A stretch of 64,000 nucleotides of DNA from Chinchilla lanigera (Eukaryota > Chordata > Mammalia > Rodentia > Chinchillidae). The notes beneath the pieces are model-generated. The model was not told where the DNA came from. It ran no database searches and was given only the letters and a program-made list of their open reading frames with translations. The position numbers and the translations under genes are program-made. Of this stretch, positions 1-11,871 are shown in pieces. Location: contig NW_004955435.1 in NCBI RefSeq assembly GCF_000276665.1, positions 4,254,772-4,318,771 of the forward strand. The letters run 5' to 3'. Every line of letters starts with the position of its first letter. The stretch's first letter is position 1.

Positions 1-1272
1 AAAACATTAGAATTTTTTAACAAAAATGACAAATACTCTTGGTGTCTATCACCAGACCAAGCAAGGCCAACGAACATATCAGTGAGTATGATGTTAACCA
101 AAATATGAAGGTTAAACAAGAAACAAAAAAAAAGACACAGAACATCCAAGACCTGCGGGATAATTTCAAAAGGTGTGGCAAGTGAATAATTGGATTATTA
201 GAAAGAGAAGAAGGAAAGAAGCAAAAGAAATCTGTAAAGTATTGCTGGTTGAGCATTTTCCAAAATTAATGACAGACAACAAACCACCAATCCAGGACAA
301 TTATGGAATAGTGCCTAATATAAACACCCAAACAACAAACAAATAAAAGTAAAAGCACTATTCTTACACATAAGATATTCAAACTGCAGAAAATTAGAGA
401 TAAAGGGAAAACCTTGAAGGAAGTACAGAAGGGGGGAAATGATTCACCTGGAGAGGAACATGGGTAAGAAGTGCATTGAACATCTAGTGAGAAACCACAC
501 GGAGGTCTGCAGGCCTGTTACAGTGCCTAAGTCTCTGCATGACAGCGCTAATAACTGTCAAGGGTACAACGCAGCAGGAGCCCTTATTCCCTGATGGTGG
601 GGATGAGAAATGGCGCAGCCTCTTTAGAGAACAGCTTGTCAATTTCTTACCAAACATAATCTAACTATGCTCTGCAGAGGTCATCTGCCTAGCTATTTAC
701 CCAGCTGATCTGAAAGCATGTAAGTATCTTATTCATATTTACATCAGCTCAGTTCATTTTAAAAACCTGTGGGAAATGTGAAAAGAGAAAGAAAGAGCAA
801 GGAAGAGCAGAGGTTTAAATCGATGAAGCAGCGTGGAAGTCTCAGAGAGCGTGACGTCGTGATGGTGGACAGACACTAAATTCTGCATTTGTGAAATCCC
901 ACGGAACTCTGTAACACAAAGAACAACATGAATGTGCACAATTTCAAGAAAATCACATAAGAGGCACAGGAGACGCAGGGCGGAGTATGGAAGAGGGCAA
1001 GACAGTCTAACCATGCTTCAGGAGGATGACACAGCCGCTCTGGCAAGAGGAGGGCCAAGCTGCTGACCTAAATATTTTTGGAAATGAATGGAGTCCATAA
1101 GATTAATGGCACAGAAAACTTTGCTCAAGCATTTTATAGTTCATACACTTCTTTCACGTAGGAGTACTGATCACCAGTTCTGACGCTACTATGCATGTCT
1201 GGCCTGCACAATTAAAAAGAACGTAGTAGGATCCAGCTTTCTCACTGCTAGCATGGGAGCTGAGAAATAAGC
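1..1272. other. Unassigned AT-rich sequence
   Basis: No SINE, LTR or LINE signature that I recognise, and no convincing exon. The short open frames here have no family features. It may be old, decayed repeat sequence. Confidence 0.5.
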
Positions 1273-1432
1273 AAGAGAAGCTGGGTGTGGTGCGCTCCTG
1301 TAGTCCCAGCACCCAGGAGGCTGGGGCGGCTGGGGCGCTGTGAGTTTGAGGGCAGCCTGGCCTACACAGTGAGGCTACGGCAGCCTGAACTGCACAGCGA
1401 GACCCTGTCTCACAATACCAAAAAAAACCCAA
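1273..1432 (+). mobile_element. B1 SINE (7SL-derived)
   Basis: The 5' end reads GCTGGGTGTGGTGCGCTCCT, followed by CCCAGCACCCAGGAGGCTG, two related blocks of GTGAGTTTGAGGGCAGCCTG type (the ~29-base internal duplication of rodent B1), GAGACCCTGTCTCA and a short A-run. This is the standard order of a B1 on the plus strand. I could not find a clear target-site duplication, so it is probably old. Confidence 0.88.
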
Positions 1433-1698
1433 GGGCTAGACTGCTTTATGTGACAGTGGGTTAGAGCTGAACACATCAGTACTCATGATACCTTAATATA
1501 CAAGATAGAGGAATACTTATAGATAGGTATACACACAGAAGGTGTCAGACACACGGGCGTCATTGTTCTGTGTGCTCAGAAAGCAAGAACTCCAGGTAAC
1601 AGGAAGCACAGAAGGGACCGGGCTCCTTTGTGAAATGACTTTCCAGGGTTAGAGCAAGAGATATGGAATGCCTGAGAGTTTCAAATAGTAAGGAATTG

Positions 1699-2009
1699 TG
1701 GAACACACACATGCATATGCACATACACACATACAGATATATACATACCCATATACACACATACACACATACATACACATACACACATATACAAACATAC
1801 ACACATACGTACACATATGCACATACACACATAAACAAATACACATGCACACATACATATACATGTACACATGTACAAAATATGCATACATACACACATG
1901 CACGCATACACATGCATGCACATATGCATGCACATACATGCACACATATATACATGCATGCATGCATGCATACACACACATATACATATACACACATACA
2001 CACATACAC
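1699..2009. repeat. CA/TA-rich microsatellite, left half
   Basis: About 310 bases of alternating purine-pyrimidine sequence built from ACAC, ATAC, CATA and CATGCA units. It generates long Cys/Val/Tyr- or His/Thr-rich open frames in several phases; these are artefacts. The same kind of repeat resumes at 2875, on the far side of an LTR-like insertion. Confidence 0.95.
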
Positions 2010-2874
2010 TGTAGTAGATTGATAACTGGTGGTCAACTTATAACCCCCAGCTGAACTTAGTGAGTGTCCTGCTCAACTGTCCTCAGGAGGCCCACCTGGG
2101 GACTGTTGCCAGCAGCATAAGAGGCAGACCTGGAGAAGAAGAAGCAGGCTGTTGGGAGCTGAGAGAGGCTGTTGGGAGCTGGTAGAAGCTGTGCGGAGCT
2201 GGCTTTCCTGATGAACTTGGCTGTTTTCATCCTCTAAGGAGCTCAGGACCTCGCTGGCACTGAGAATGGCTTCGGTTCACTTTGGGGGAGCTCTGGTCCT
2301 CACTTTGAACATTACTTGCTGGTTCTGGAGGGGAAGATGGTGCACTGCTGGCCTCCTGGAAAAGCTTGCTGCGTTGGCTTCCCTGATGAGAACTCAGCCA
2401 TCTTGATCATTGGAGGAGCTTGGGACCTCACTGCTGCTGAGGATGGCTGTGGTACCTTTCAGGGGGGCTCTGGTTCTTCTGAGCATCACTTCCTGGCTCC
2501 AGTGCAGATCCCTCAGCCTGCTAGCACAGGTTCTTCATCCTGCTGGCACAGAATTTATAGATTCCACCATTGACCTTTGGGCCTTCCCAGGGCAGATTCG
2601 TGAAACAGGCCTGCAGGAGACATTGTCATGGGCTCTGGGCCTCCAGTTGGATTCGTGGGAGGCATTGTGATGAGCTCTAGGTATTCAACTGGACTCATGT
2701 AGGACATTGTCATGGGATCCAGGCCCTCAGCTGGATTCCTTGGTCTTAGAGTGTGGACAGATTTCCTGCACTCTTTTGTATATCATTCTTTGGGTGGCTA
2801 TTACAAATAATCATATAAAGTATGTGTCCTGTACTATATTTTTCCCCTTGCAAAAATAACCCCCAAAACCAACA
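2010..2874 (+). mobile_element. LTR-like element, copy A (~865 bp)
   Basis: The unit runs from TGTAGTAGATTGATAACTGG to AACCCCCAAAACCAACA, so it has TG...CA ends. It is the same sequence as copy B (6862-7703, minus) and copy C (19084-19933, minus), both of which have perfect 5-bp flanking duplications. No coding sequence is apparent. Length, terminal dinucleotides and 5-bp duplications fit a solitary LTR of the ERVL/MaLR type, but I do not recognise the family. Here both flanks are the same microsatellite, so the flanking duplication cannot be read. Inside are two related ~175-bp blocks (about 2190-2365 and 2366-2520) and three ~45-bp blocks (about 2605-2740). Confidence 0.72.
2605..2740 (+). 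repeat. Three ~45-bp tandem blocks inside LTR copy A
   Basis: Three successive blocks share the pattern GGA(G)ACATTGTCATGGGCTCT...CCTCCAGTTGGATTC. They have diverged from each other. The corresponding part of copy C (19232-19300) also shows related CATTGTC/CTAGAGCTC blocks, so the duplication is part of the family and not a local event. Confidence 0.6.
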
Positions 2875-3207
2875 CATATACACATACACACATACATGCA
2901 CATACATACACACATATACACATATACACATACACACATACATGCACATACATACACACATATACACATACACATACACACATACATACACATATATACA
3001 CAGAAACATATGCATACATGCACAGGTACACATAGATGCACATACACATACACACATACACAGATAACACATACACATACAGACACACACAGACACACAC
3101 ACATGCGCACACACATACACATACACATATACACACATACGCACATACATACACACACCTACATGTATACACACACATACATATACACACATACACACAC
3201 ACACATA
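2875..3207. repeat. CA/TA-rich microsatellite, right half
   Basis: Same ACATAC/CACATA composition as 1699-2009, with a purer (CA)n tract around 3085-3120. It continues directly from the end of LTR copy A. Long open frames on both strands here are low-complexity artefacts. Confidence 0.95.
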
Positions 3208-4384
3208 TTGATGGGATACACAAAGGTGAATGGCATCCACTGAAACGGCTCCCAGTGGCCAAACCTGGAAAAACTTGAGTAACAAAACAAACATAGCAGA
3301 ACTGGACCGTAATCTAAAGTATAAAATAAATATTCATGAGTTCAAACTAATATAAATAAATGACTGACTGATAAATAAACAAGGGGGAAAGAATTCCAAA
3401 TACCTCATTAGGTGGTTCTGTAGTCTGCTTTCCAGAAAGTGGAGCACGACTCTCCCTCATGTGTAGGCTTCGCATAGTGACTTCCTTTCAAAGAGGAGTC
3501 AGCATGGGAAAAAGGCAGCGGCAACGGGGAAAAGCAACTTCACAGTGGAAAACCTGACAAACACTTCAACCTGGTGACCAAAATCCATATGAACGGTGCT
3601 AAGTCACATTTCTAGTTTGGGCCTATTGTTGGATGAGATGAAAATAGAACTTGTGCATGATCTGCCATCCCAAAGCTGTTAATAGGTGCCTAGTCATAAG
3701 AAAAGTATAAAATCCCTATAGAGGGCCGTTCTGCCTGGCCAGTGCTCTTTGGACTACCAAGACCCAAAAAAAATGAAAATCTGAGAGGATGTCACAGCCA
3801 AAGGAAGGAGACATGACAACAAGATGGAATGCATCCTAGATGCAAACCTAGAACAGGAAAAAATCTGGGTAAAAACTAAGAAAATTTCTATCCAATATAA
3901 TTGTTAATTGGTAAAAATCTGTCAATATTATTTCATTACTTTTAACAAATATAAATTTTGATACAGTAACGGGTGGAAAAAACTTCATGGAGTTGTCTGT
4001 CCTATCCGAACAACTTTTCCATACATGTAGAATTCTTATAAAATTTGAAATTTTATTGTCTATGCAATATAGCCAAGTGGCTAGCATATGCCAGATCCTG
4101 TTCTAAGGAGATATAAAGAAGATAGATCAATGTCTTTACCTCATGAACTCATAGTCTGTTAATAGAGACATAGTAAAAATAAATATATACACAAATATAT
4201 CCAATAGTGATATGTTTTTTGCAGAAAAATCAAACAGGATTGAGCACTGGAAGATGAAAGGGAAAGGTAGATGATTTAGACAAGATGATCAGAACCATCT
4301 CTCTGAGAAGGAAACATCAAAGTAGATAGCTGGACAAGCAGACAATGAACCATAGGAAACAGCAAGACTAAGAATTTTGAGGCA
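3208..4384. other. Unassigned sequence
   Basis: AT-rich sequence without a recognised repeat or exon. The 79-residue frame at 3848-4087 (minus) has no family features. Confidence 0.45.
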
Positions 4385-4480
4385 GGGGCTGGAGATTTAG
4401 CTCAGCGGCACAGCGCCTGCCTGGCAAGCGCGAGGTCGTGAGTTTGATTCCCAATACCAGAAAAAAACAAAAAAAAAATT
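4385..4480 (+). mobile_element. ID SINE (tRNA-like)
   Basis: Begins GGGGCTGGAGATTTAGCTCA (A box) and continues with GAGGTCGTGAGTTTGATTCC (B box), then an A-rich tail. This is the ID consensus order with the CACAGCGCCTGCCTGGCAAG middle seen in the other copies of this window. The tail runs into a T-run, and flanking duplications are not clear. Confidence 0.92.
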
Positions 4481-4995
4481 TTTTTGGAGAAAAGAACAGG
4501 CTTGAAATGTTTGCAAAAAGGGGTCCTATCCATGTGGCTGGAGCAGGACATGATAGAATAAGGGAACGGCGGCAGGCAGTCCACTCACACAGGACCTCAG
4601 AGACAAAGTGCCAGCTTGACTCTCATCCTAGCTGTGAAAAGAAGATCCTGAGGGGTTTAAACATGGGGTGATGTGACCACTTTATATTCAGAAATCACGA
4701 TGACTGTTGTGGAGAAAAATGACATTTATATGGCTAAAGAGGATGTCAGAAACAAGAGGTGTGAGTAGTGAATCACACACTAGGTTCCGAGAGGCATTTT
4801 CACCTTGTTGCTGTCCTGATACCAGCAATGTGGCAGACAAGATGGCGCAGATTCTACTGCTGAAGTTACTTGAAAACGTAATCCTTCCAAACAGTAAAAA
4901 AAACAACTCAAAGACACGGTCAAGGGCTGAAGGAAGGAAGAAGGACCCTTAATGTCCAAAGACAACGACAATGGCAACAACCAGACATCAAGAAG
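4481..4995. other. Unassigned sequence
   Basis: No feature recognised; short open frames on both strands overlap each other and show no domain. Confidence 0.4.
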
Positions 4996-5271
4996 CCCTG
5001 CATTAGTTTCCTCGGGCTGCCATAACAGAGCACCACAAAGTAGGTAGCATAAAATGACAACAAAAATCTAGTCTCTCAAAATGTTAGTGGTTGGAAATTA
5101 CACAGCAAGATCCTAGCAAAACTAAGGTCCTACTAAAGATTTCAGGAAAGAATTCTTTTTGCCTTTCCCTAACTCTGGGGGCAGGGATGGGAGTGCCAGC
5201 AATCCTTAGTCCTTAGCTCCTTGGATTAAAGATGCAGTAGTCCAATCTGTCTCTGCCATCAAATGACAGTC

Positions 5272-5366
<95 letters not shown>

Positions 5367-5560
5367 TGCCCCTCTTCTGAGGATGGCTGTGGTACTTTAT
5401 AAGGACATCAATCATTGGATCAGAGCACATCCAGAGGCAATATGACCTCATCTTACCTTGATTACATTTACAATTAAGACAAATAAGATCCAAATGTCAT
5501 GTACAGAGCTTAGAACTTGCATTTGTCTTTCCAAGGGATGCAATTTGACACACAACAGAT
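4996..5560 (-). mobile_element. MLT1-like MaLR LTR remnant
   Basis: Reads ATTAGTTTCCTCGGGCTGCC at the left and has TATAAGGACATCAATCATTG and TATGACCTCATCTTA at the right. This is the reverse of the pattern of mammalian ERVL-MaLR (MLT1-type) LTRs. It is strongly diverged and was expanded by the (TG)n(AG)n tract at 5273-5366. Family assignment is from memory of the consensus and is approximate. Confidence 0.65.
5273..5366. repeat. (TG)n(AG)n microsatellite
   Basis: A (TG)n run followed directly by an (AG)n run. On the minus strand it creates a Leu-Ser/His-Thr repeat frame (5206-5493), which is not a gene. Confidence 0.97.
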
Positions 5561-6225
5561 CACATACAAAGAAAACATTAGCCACTAAATGAGAACTGAT
5601 CTTTTCAACAAAAATTTAGCACTGGGTTCAAAAAGCAGAAATGCTTGTTGATAATGACTAAGTTTCATGAGTATAAAAGCCTGAGGGTAGCTCTAAAACT
5701 AGCTTAGCAACTAAAATGTCTATATTACCCACAAGAAAGTCTTAGTGTCTGAGTTAGTATTAAAACAAACTCTTTTTTGCTTCTCTATGGTCATTCTTAC
5801 TTTAAAGTGTTGGTTCTAAAGTGTTTTTTCTACCTAAATGTCTGACTTAAAAAATACACAGGGAGATAGCTTAACAGTATTATTTTCTATTTGGATATAA
5901 TTCACATATTAAAATTTTAAGAAAAATGAAAATAATCAAATTTGATAAGAATCAAAACAAGTAAAGGTTCTTGGAGAAAAAGAAAACCTGCTTCAAAGAA
6001 AGAAAAATGTGTGTCAACTACTATAATAGTAATTTAAGATATAAAAACTAGATTTGGCCTTTCTATCACATGCTTTTTTTTCTTTTCCACTCTTTTTCAC
6101 ATATTCAAAGGGCAAAGATTATTTACAGAAAAAGATCTTGATTGCTTTTGTTTGCACAAACTTCTTTTGAACTGCCTAGCAGCAGCATCTTCAAATGCCA
6201 TCATCAGCTGTGTGCTGCTGTATCA
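5561..6225. other. Unassigned AT-rich sequence
   Basis: No feature recognised. Confidence 0.4.
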
Positions 6226-6375
6226 GGACACCTGAGGTGGACTCATTTATAAGGAACAGAAGTGTATTGGCCTGCAGTTCTGAAGGCAGGGAAGGCCAAA
6301 ACTAGGACCCTGGCACCCAGCAGGGGCCTTCTTGTTGCAGCACCATGTGGGAGAAGGTAGAAGAGAGAAAGCAAA
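6226..6375 (-). mobile_element. MaLR-type LTR fragment
   Basis: Contains TTATAAGGAACAGAAGTGTA, TGCAGTTCTGAAGGCAGGGA and GGGGCCTTCTTGTTGCAGCA. This order matches the antisense of the 3' half of MaLR LTRs. It is short and diverged. Confidence 0.55.
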
Positions 6376-6384
6376 AGGGGGCTG

Positions 6385-6861
6385 GACTTACCCTTTTTAT
6401 TAGAACAGGTTTGCAGTACATAATGGTTACAATTATGATGGGGAGTTGGGACATGGACATAATACATCCTAATGTCTTCTTCTTGCTCTCTTTGCTTTTT
6501 TGTTGTCATCCCCTAACCTTCTGCTCCCTTCCTGCTCTTTCCAACTACTGTTCCCCTTCCCATTTGCAAAATCTCTATTTTCATCATTTTTATTCCATCC
6601 CTTCCCCCCCAACTCTTGTTCCCCATCCATTTGAAATAATGTCCCTATTGCCTCTTTACTTAGCTTCTGTTTTTCTATTTTGCTTATATAAGAGAAGCTA
6701 TATGATATTTAAACTTGTGGCTGACTTATTTGACTCAATATTATGGTCTTAAGTTGTATCCACCTACCTACGAATACCTCAAGTTTATCTTTCTGACAGA
6801 GTAGTACTCCATAGTGTATAAATATCACATTTTCATTATCCATTCATTCATTGATGGACAT
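6385..6861 (-). mobile_element. L1 fragment, 3' end, antisense
   Basis: The right part contains GTAGTACTCCATAGTGTATA and CCATTCATTCATTGATGGAC, the antisense of the end of L1 ORF2 and its 3' region. It is interrupted at 6862 by LTR copy B and resumes at 7704 with GACATATAGGCCATTTCCAA. The bases GACAT are duplicated at the two junctions, so both parts are one L1. Confidence 0.85.
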
Positions 6862-7703
6862 TGTTGTAGTCAGAGTTTGCAAGGGAAAGAGTTTAATGCA
6901 AGGCACATAATTTATAGGATTATTTTATGCAGTCACCCAAACAATTGAATACAAAAGAGTGCAAGAAATCTGTCCACACCCTAAAGACCCAAACAATCCA
7001 TCTGAGGTCCTGGATCCCATGGCAATGTCTTGCCTGAGTCCAGGTGAAGACCTAGAACCCGTTACAATACCCTGCATGAGTCCAACTGGAGGCCTAGAGC
7101 TCACGACGATGTCTCATGCAAGTCTGTTGCAGGGATCTGCTCTGGGAAGGCCCAAAGAAGTCAGTGGTGGAATCTAAAAAGTCTGTACCAGTGGGACGAA
7201 AGATCTGATTTAGCAGGCTGAGGGATCTCCACTGGAGCCGAGAAGGAACAGTCAAAGTAAGAGCCAGAGCTCCCCAAAAAGTACCACAGCCATCCTCAGC
7301 GACAACAAGGTCCCAAGCTCCTCCACTAATGAGCACAACTGGGTTCACACCAGGAAAACCAGCTCCACAAGCTTCTCCAGAACACAGAACAGTGCAGCAT
7401 CTGCCCTTCCAGAGCCAGGAGTGATGCTCAAAGTGAGGACCACAGCTCCCCCAAAGTGAACCACAGCCATTCTCAGAGACAGTAAGGTCCTGAGCTCCTT
7501 CACCGATGAGAACAGCCAAGTTCATATCAGGAAAGCCAGCATGACGAGGTCCTCCAGGAGGACAAACAGCCCCCCTTCTTTCCCTCCAGTTCTCCATTTA
7601 TGTTCTTGGGGACTATCCTCAGGCCAGCCCTCCACACCCAGCACCACACTGATTCAGGTCAGCTGGGTGTTCCAAGTTGACCACCAGGTGTCAATCCACC
7701 AAA
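6862..7703 (-). mobile_element. LTR-like element, copy B (842 bp) with 5-bp TSD
   Basis: On the plus strand it runs from TGTTGTAGTCAG to CAATCCACCAAA. The duplicated target bases GACAT lie at 6857-6861 and 7704-7708 inside L1 sequence, which defines the insertion to the base. It is homologous over its length to copies A and C. The 5-bp duplication is typical of ERVL/MaLR-class integration. The long minus-strand frame at 7094-7597 lies wholly inside it, has no retroviral domain and is matched by only partial frames in the other copies, so I do not call it a gene. Confidence 0.8.
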
Positions 7704-8755
7704 GACATATAGGCCATTTCCAAAATTCAGCTATTTTAAATTGTGCTGTGATAAACATGGGTGTAAAATACATCCCTGTGGTATGATGTCTTTAACTCTT
7801 TCAGGAAGATACCTAGAAGGGGAATAGCTGGGTCAAGTTGGATCTCTGTTTCTAGTTTTTTGAGGAATCTCCCTACTGATTTCCACCATGATTGCACTAG
7901 TTTACATTCCCACCAATAATAGAGAAGGGTTCCTTTATCCCCACATCCTCACCAGCATTTATTATTATTTGATTTCTTAGTAATAGCCATTCTTTCTGGA
8001 GTAAGATGGTATCTCAGTGTTGTTTAATTTGCATTTCTTTAATGGCCAGCAACATTGAACATTTTTTCATGCATTTATTGCTCATTCATACTTCTTCTTC
8101 TGAGAAGTTTTTATTCATTTTGTTACCTATTTTTTGATTGCATCTCTTATTCTGGAACTCTAATTTTTGAGTGTTTTATATATCCTACACATTAGTCCAG
8201 GGATAGCTGGCAAATCTTTCCCTGTTCTGTAAGCTGTTGCTTCATTGTATTGATCATTTCCTTTGCTGTGCAGAGCTTTTTAATCTTATATGAACCCACT
8301 TGTTGATGTTCAGCATTTTTTGTACCATTGAAGTTCAGCTCAGCGAGCTCTTGCCTATTCCTAGGTCTTCCAGAGTTTCTGTTCAACGTTTAGATCCTTG
8401 ATCCATGCTGGTTTTACATTAGTGCCTGGTGGCTCTAGAGTCAACCTTGTGGATGTGGATATCCAATTTTCCCAGCACTATTTATTAGAGTCTATCTTTC
8501 CTCCAGTGGGTGTTTTTGGCCCTTTTGTGAAGGATCAAACAGCTGGGTGTCCCTGGGACTGTTTCGGCTTCCTCTATCCTGCTTCCTTGATCTACTGCCT
8601 GTTTTTGTTCCAGTTCCGTGCTCTTTTAACAACGGCAGCTTTGTAGCACAACTGACCTGGGATAGTGATGCCCCTGGTTTGCGCTTGTTACCCAGCATTG
8701 CTTGTCCTATTCTCGGTCTGCTGTTTCCATATGAATTTTATGGTTGTTTTCTATA
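7704..8755 (-). mobile_element. L1 ORF2 3' part, antisense, 5'-truncated
   Basis: Continuation of the L1 at 6385. Recognisable antisense blocks are TGCTGTGATAAACATGGGTG, GGGAATAGCTGGGTCAAG, TTTACATTCCCACCAA, AATTTGCATTTCTTTAATGG and TTTTCCCAGCACTATTTATT. The reading frame is broken by many stops. The homology fades near 8755, the likely 5' truncation point. Confidence 0.88.
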
Positions 8756-9019
8756 GATCTGGGAACTCACCTCTTGATAGTAACATCCATTCCACTGATT
8801 TGGGAGGAACTGCTAGGGCCTAATCAACTCTAAAGGGCCTACTTTCTACTGCTAGCTAGCAATATGATACACATTACTTCTTACATTGCTGGGCAGCAGC
8901 AGCTAATCAGAGCTCCCCATCAGCCATGTACATGCAGGGTAAACAACCAACACTCTAAGCGCACTGGATTGCCACACTATGATATCCAGTATGATATTTT
9001 CAATATATGAAAATGATAG

Positions 9020-9545
9020 GTTTTGGGGATGCAACCTCATCACAAGTCACAGAGCATCTGCACAGATTTGTATGAGTGGGGACTTATTAGGGGAATTGGC
9101 TCACATAGTTACAGGGGCTGGGAAGTCCCACAGCAGGCCACCTGCATGGTGGGATACAGTAGCATGGCTCCATCCAGCTCCAAAAGACTCAGAACCAGGA
9201 AAACTGATGGCGAAACTCTCACTCTGATATTTGAAGTCTCAGAACCATGGGCATCATTGGCATAAATCCCAGACTCCAAAGCTCAGGGGGCTGGAGGGCT
9301 CTGGTGTACAGGTCAGAAGAAGGGGGATGCCTCAGCTCTTCCAGAAAGACAGAGAACTCATCTTCCCCCACTCTTACGATCTCTCAAGGTGTCCACACAA
9401 TTGTACGGTCTCCACTCACACTGAAGGCGGGTCTTCCCCACTCAGCCCAATGGAGTCACGTCCCAAACGCCTCCAGAAACTTGTCCACAGAGGCACCCGT
9501 AAGTAGTGCTTTATTAGCTCTCCAGGTTTGACTTAACTCAGTCAC
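9020..9545 (-). mobile_element. LTR-like remnant (ERVL/MaLR type, uncertain)
   Basis: GGGGAATTGGCTCACATAGT, GGGCTGGGAAGTCCCACAGC and a right end ACTTAACTCAGTCACACTGA follow the order of an old mammalian LTR family that reads 'TCAGTCAGGGTT...CCAGTCAAGTTGACAC'. The same family may be present at 32316-32820. Overlapping frames in three phases are shadows. Confidence 0.5.
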
Positions 9546-10237
9546 ACTGACGTGGGAAATTAGCTATTCCAACCAGGAAAAGTGTGCAAATGTGATTATA
9601 TAACACAAAATAGTGAGGGACCACCAAAATGCTTATTCATATTATAATAGAAAAAAATGGGGTGTCTGTGTGCTTATGCACTGGCAAAAATCATTCAGAG
9701 ACTAAATTTACTGCATGTCTTCAAGGTAGACAACAGTTTAATATACATAGTCTAATGGTTAACAGTAATGCTTGCATTTTATTTACAGAACAATATGCTT
9801 TTGTCATATGTTTAATGGACAAGGTGGGGAGGGGTGGACACAAAGTAAATATATATATATTTACTCCTTGTGTGGGGAAATGCATGGGGTATTCTGTGTG
9901 GAGCTTGCTTCCACTGATCTTTTCCCAGATATCATTAGTTTCTTAGAAATATGAAATTACAAAAATAAATCTTTTCACTTTGGCTGTCAGATAACTTAGG
10001 GCCAAAGTTATTCTTATTAACAAGTATATTCACTTATATCTTGAATTTTTCATTAGCTCTTCCCAATCTTAACTTCCTATTCAGTCTATTTTGCTATCTC
10101 ATTTTTGTCTTTTAATTCCATATCATCACCTTTACTTCAAGTGTTTCTTTGCATTATTAAAAATCATTGTGCACTAGGAGATATATAAATAAATAATAAA
10201 TAAAATACTGAATAATTAAAACAGAGAGATCAAAAAT
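9546..10237. other. Unassigned AT-rich sequence up to the gap
   Basis: No recognised feature. Sequence just before the run of N is rich in AATAAATAA. Confidence 0.4.
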
Positions 10238-10771
10238 NNNNNNNNNNNNNNNNNNNNNNNNNNNNNNNNNNNNNNNNNNNNNNNNNNNNNNNNNNNNNNN
10301 NNNNNNNNNNNNNNNNNNNNNNNNNNNNNNNNNNNNNNNNNNNNNNNNNNNNNNNNNNNNNNNNNNNNNNNNNNNNNNNNNNNNNNNNNNNNNNNNNNNN
10401 NNNNNNNNNNNNNNNNNNNNNNNNNNNNNNNNNNNNNNNNNNNNNNNNNNNNNNNNNNNNNNNNNNNNNNNNNNNNNNNNNNNNNNNNNNNNNNNNNNNN
10501 NNNNNNNNNNNNNNNNNNNNNNNNNNNNNNNNNNNNNNNNNNNNNNNNNNNNNNNNNNNNNNNNNNNNNNNNNNNNNNNNNNNNNNNNNNNNNNNNNNNN
10601 NNNNNNNNNNNNNNNNNNNNNNNNNNNNNNNNNNNNNNNNNNNNNNNNNNNNNNNNNNNNNNNNNNNNNNNNNNNNNNNNNNNNNNNNNNNNNNNNNNNN
10701 NNNNNNNNNNNNNNNNNNNNNNNNNNNNNNNNNNNNNNNNNNNNNNNNNNNNNNNNNNNNNNNNNNNNNNN
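10238..10771. other. Assembly gap (N)
   Basis: 534 undetermined bases. A 276-residue frame drawn across it (10157-10987, minus) is an artefact of translating N. Confidence 1.
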
Positions 10772-11871
10772 ACTGTACTTCATTAAATGAGCCTCATCCT
10801 GCCCATGAAAAATAGCAGGACAATATGAGTTAGGGATTTCCATTTGCTTCAACTTTGAAGAGTAAGAAAAAAATCTCCAAAAGTAGAATGCACGTACTTC
10901 CCACATTTGGAAAATATTTGCTTGGTGAATCAGTTCATTAATGATTGAGTTAATAGCTGAACGACTGCGGTCTTCCTTGAAGAACATGGCACCTGTGGCA
11001 GAGTGTGCCGTTCACTGACACGCCTTCTCTTCTGCACCTGGCCCAGGCTCAGGGAGTCTGTGGGAGCCCATAGGTCACTTCCTCAGTTTCTGAAGTGCTG
11101 AGCCCTCTCCTCGTACATTTGCTCCTAAGAATGAGAAGAGACAAAGTAGCTTGAGCCGGAGACCCCACAAAGGCTGCCTGTCTTCCTCCCTGTCTTCTGG
11201 CTTCTGTTCTGAGCCCTCCCCACTGGGCTCTGCCACAGCCTCCAAAACACAATTAGTAAAGGCCCTGTTGGTGCTGCGCTGATGCCTGACTTTGGAGCCA
11301 GGCAGCAACTATTCTTCCCACAAATAAGAATTCACATCGCAGGCCTTTGACTGCTGCCTGAGATCTTCCTGCAATTTAAAATCCACAGCTGATCCAATTT
11401 GTAAAATGTCAGGACCACACAGGTTCTAAGGCCACCCTGGCTCTTGAGAGGCAGGCAGGTCAACCCAGAGAACAAAAGTTATGAAGGCCAATGGCAAAAA
11501 GAGCAGTGGAGCCCATGCAATAATATTGGCCACGGGCCCAGAGCATGAGCCAAGACACTTTGCAGAACAGCTGGGCTCAGAAACAAACCCAGGCACCCCT
11601 GTTAGGTGGTGCGACTTCAGATTTCAGGGTTAAAAGACACTTTGGAGGTCCACTCCCAGCATACATCTGTTCTACAAAGTCCCTGCCACATGGTCATCTG
11701 GTGTCTGCTCCTCTGCTGGGGTGGGTGCTCACTCCCCTCCAAGGGAGCCGGTGTGTAATTCTGTCCTGTGCTATGTGAGTCTCTGCTCCCTGTAGCTCCT
11801 CCTGTTGCTCCTGGCTTGCTCCCCGTGGCCCCTCTCGTATGTTCCTCCGCCCTCAGACATCCCTGTGCCTC
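10772..11871. other. Unassigned sequence, moderate GC
   Basis: Looks low-copy. No exon, SINE or LTR was recognised. Frames at 11049-11308 (minus) overlap in two phases, which argues against coding. Confidence 0.4.

Noticed and set aside
1560..2054. Long Cys/Val/Tyr- and His/Thr-rich open frames on both strands
   Set aside because: They are translations of a CA/TA microsatellite; open in several phases on both strands.
2746..3294. 182-residue minus-strand open frame
   Set aside because: Same microsatellite artefact, joined to flanking non-repeat codons.
5206..5493. Leu-Ser/His-Thr repeat protein on the minus strand
   Set aside because: Product of the (TG)n(AG)n tract inside an old LTR.
7094..7597. 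167-residue minus-strand frame as a possible gene
   Set aside because: Lies wholly inside LTR copy B, has no recognisable domain and is broken in copies A and C.
10157..10987. 276-residue minus-strand frame
   Set aside because: Most of it is translated N from the assembly gap.
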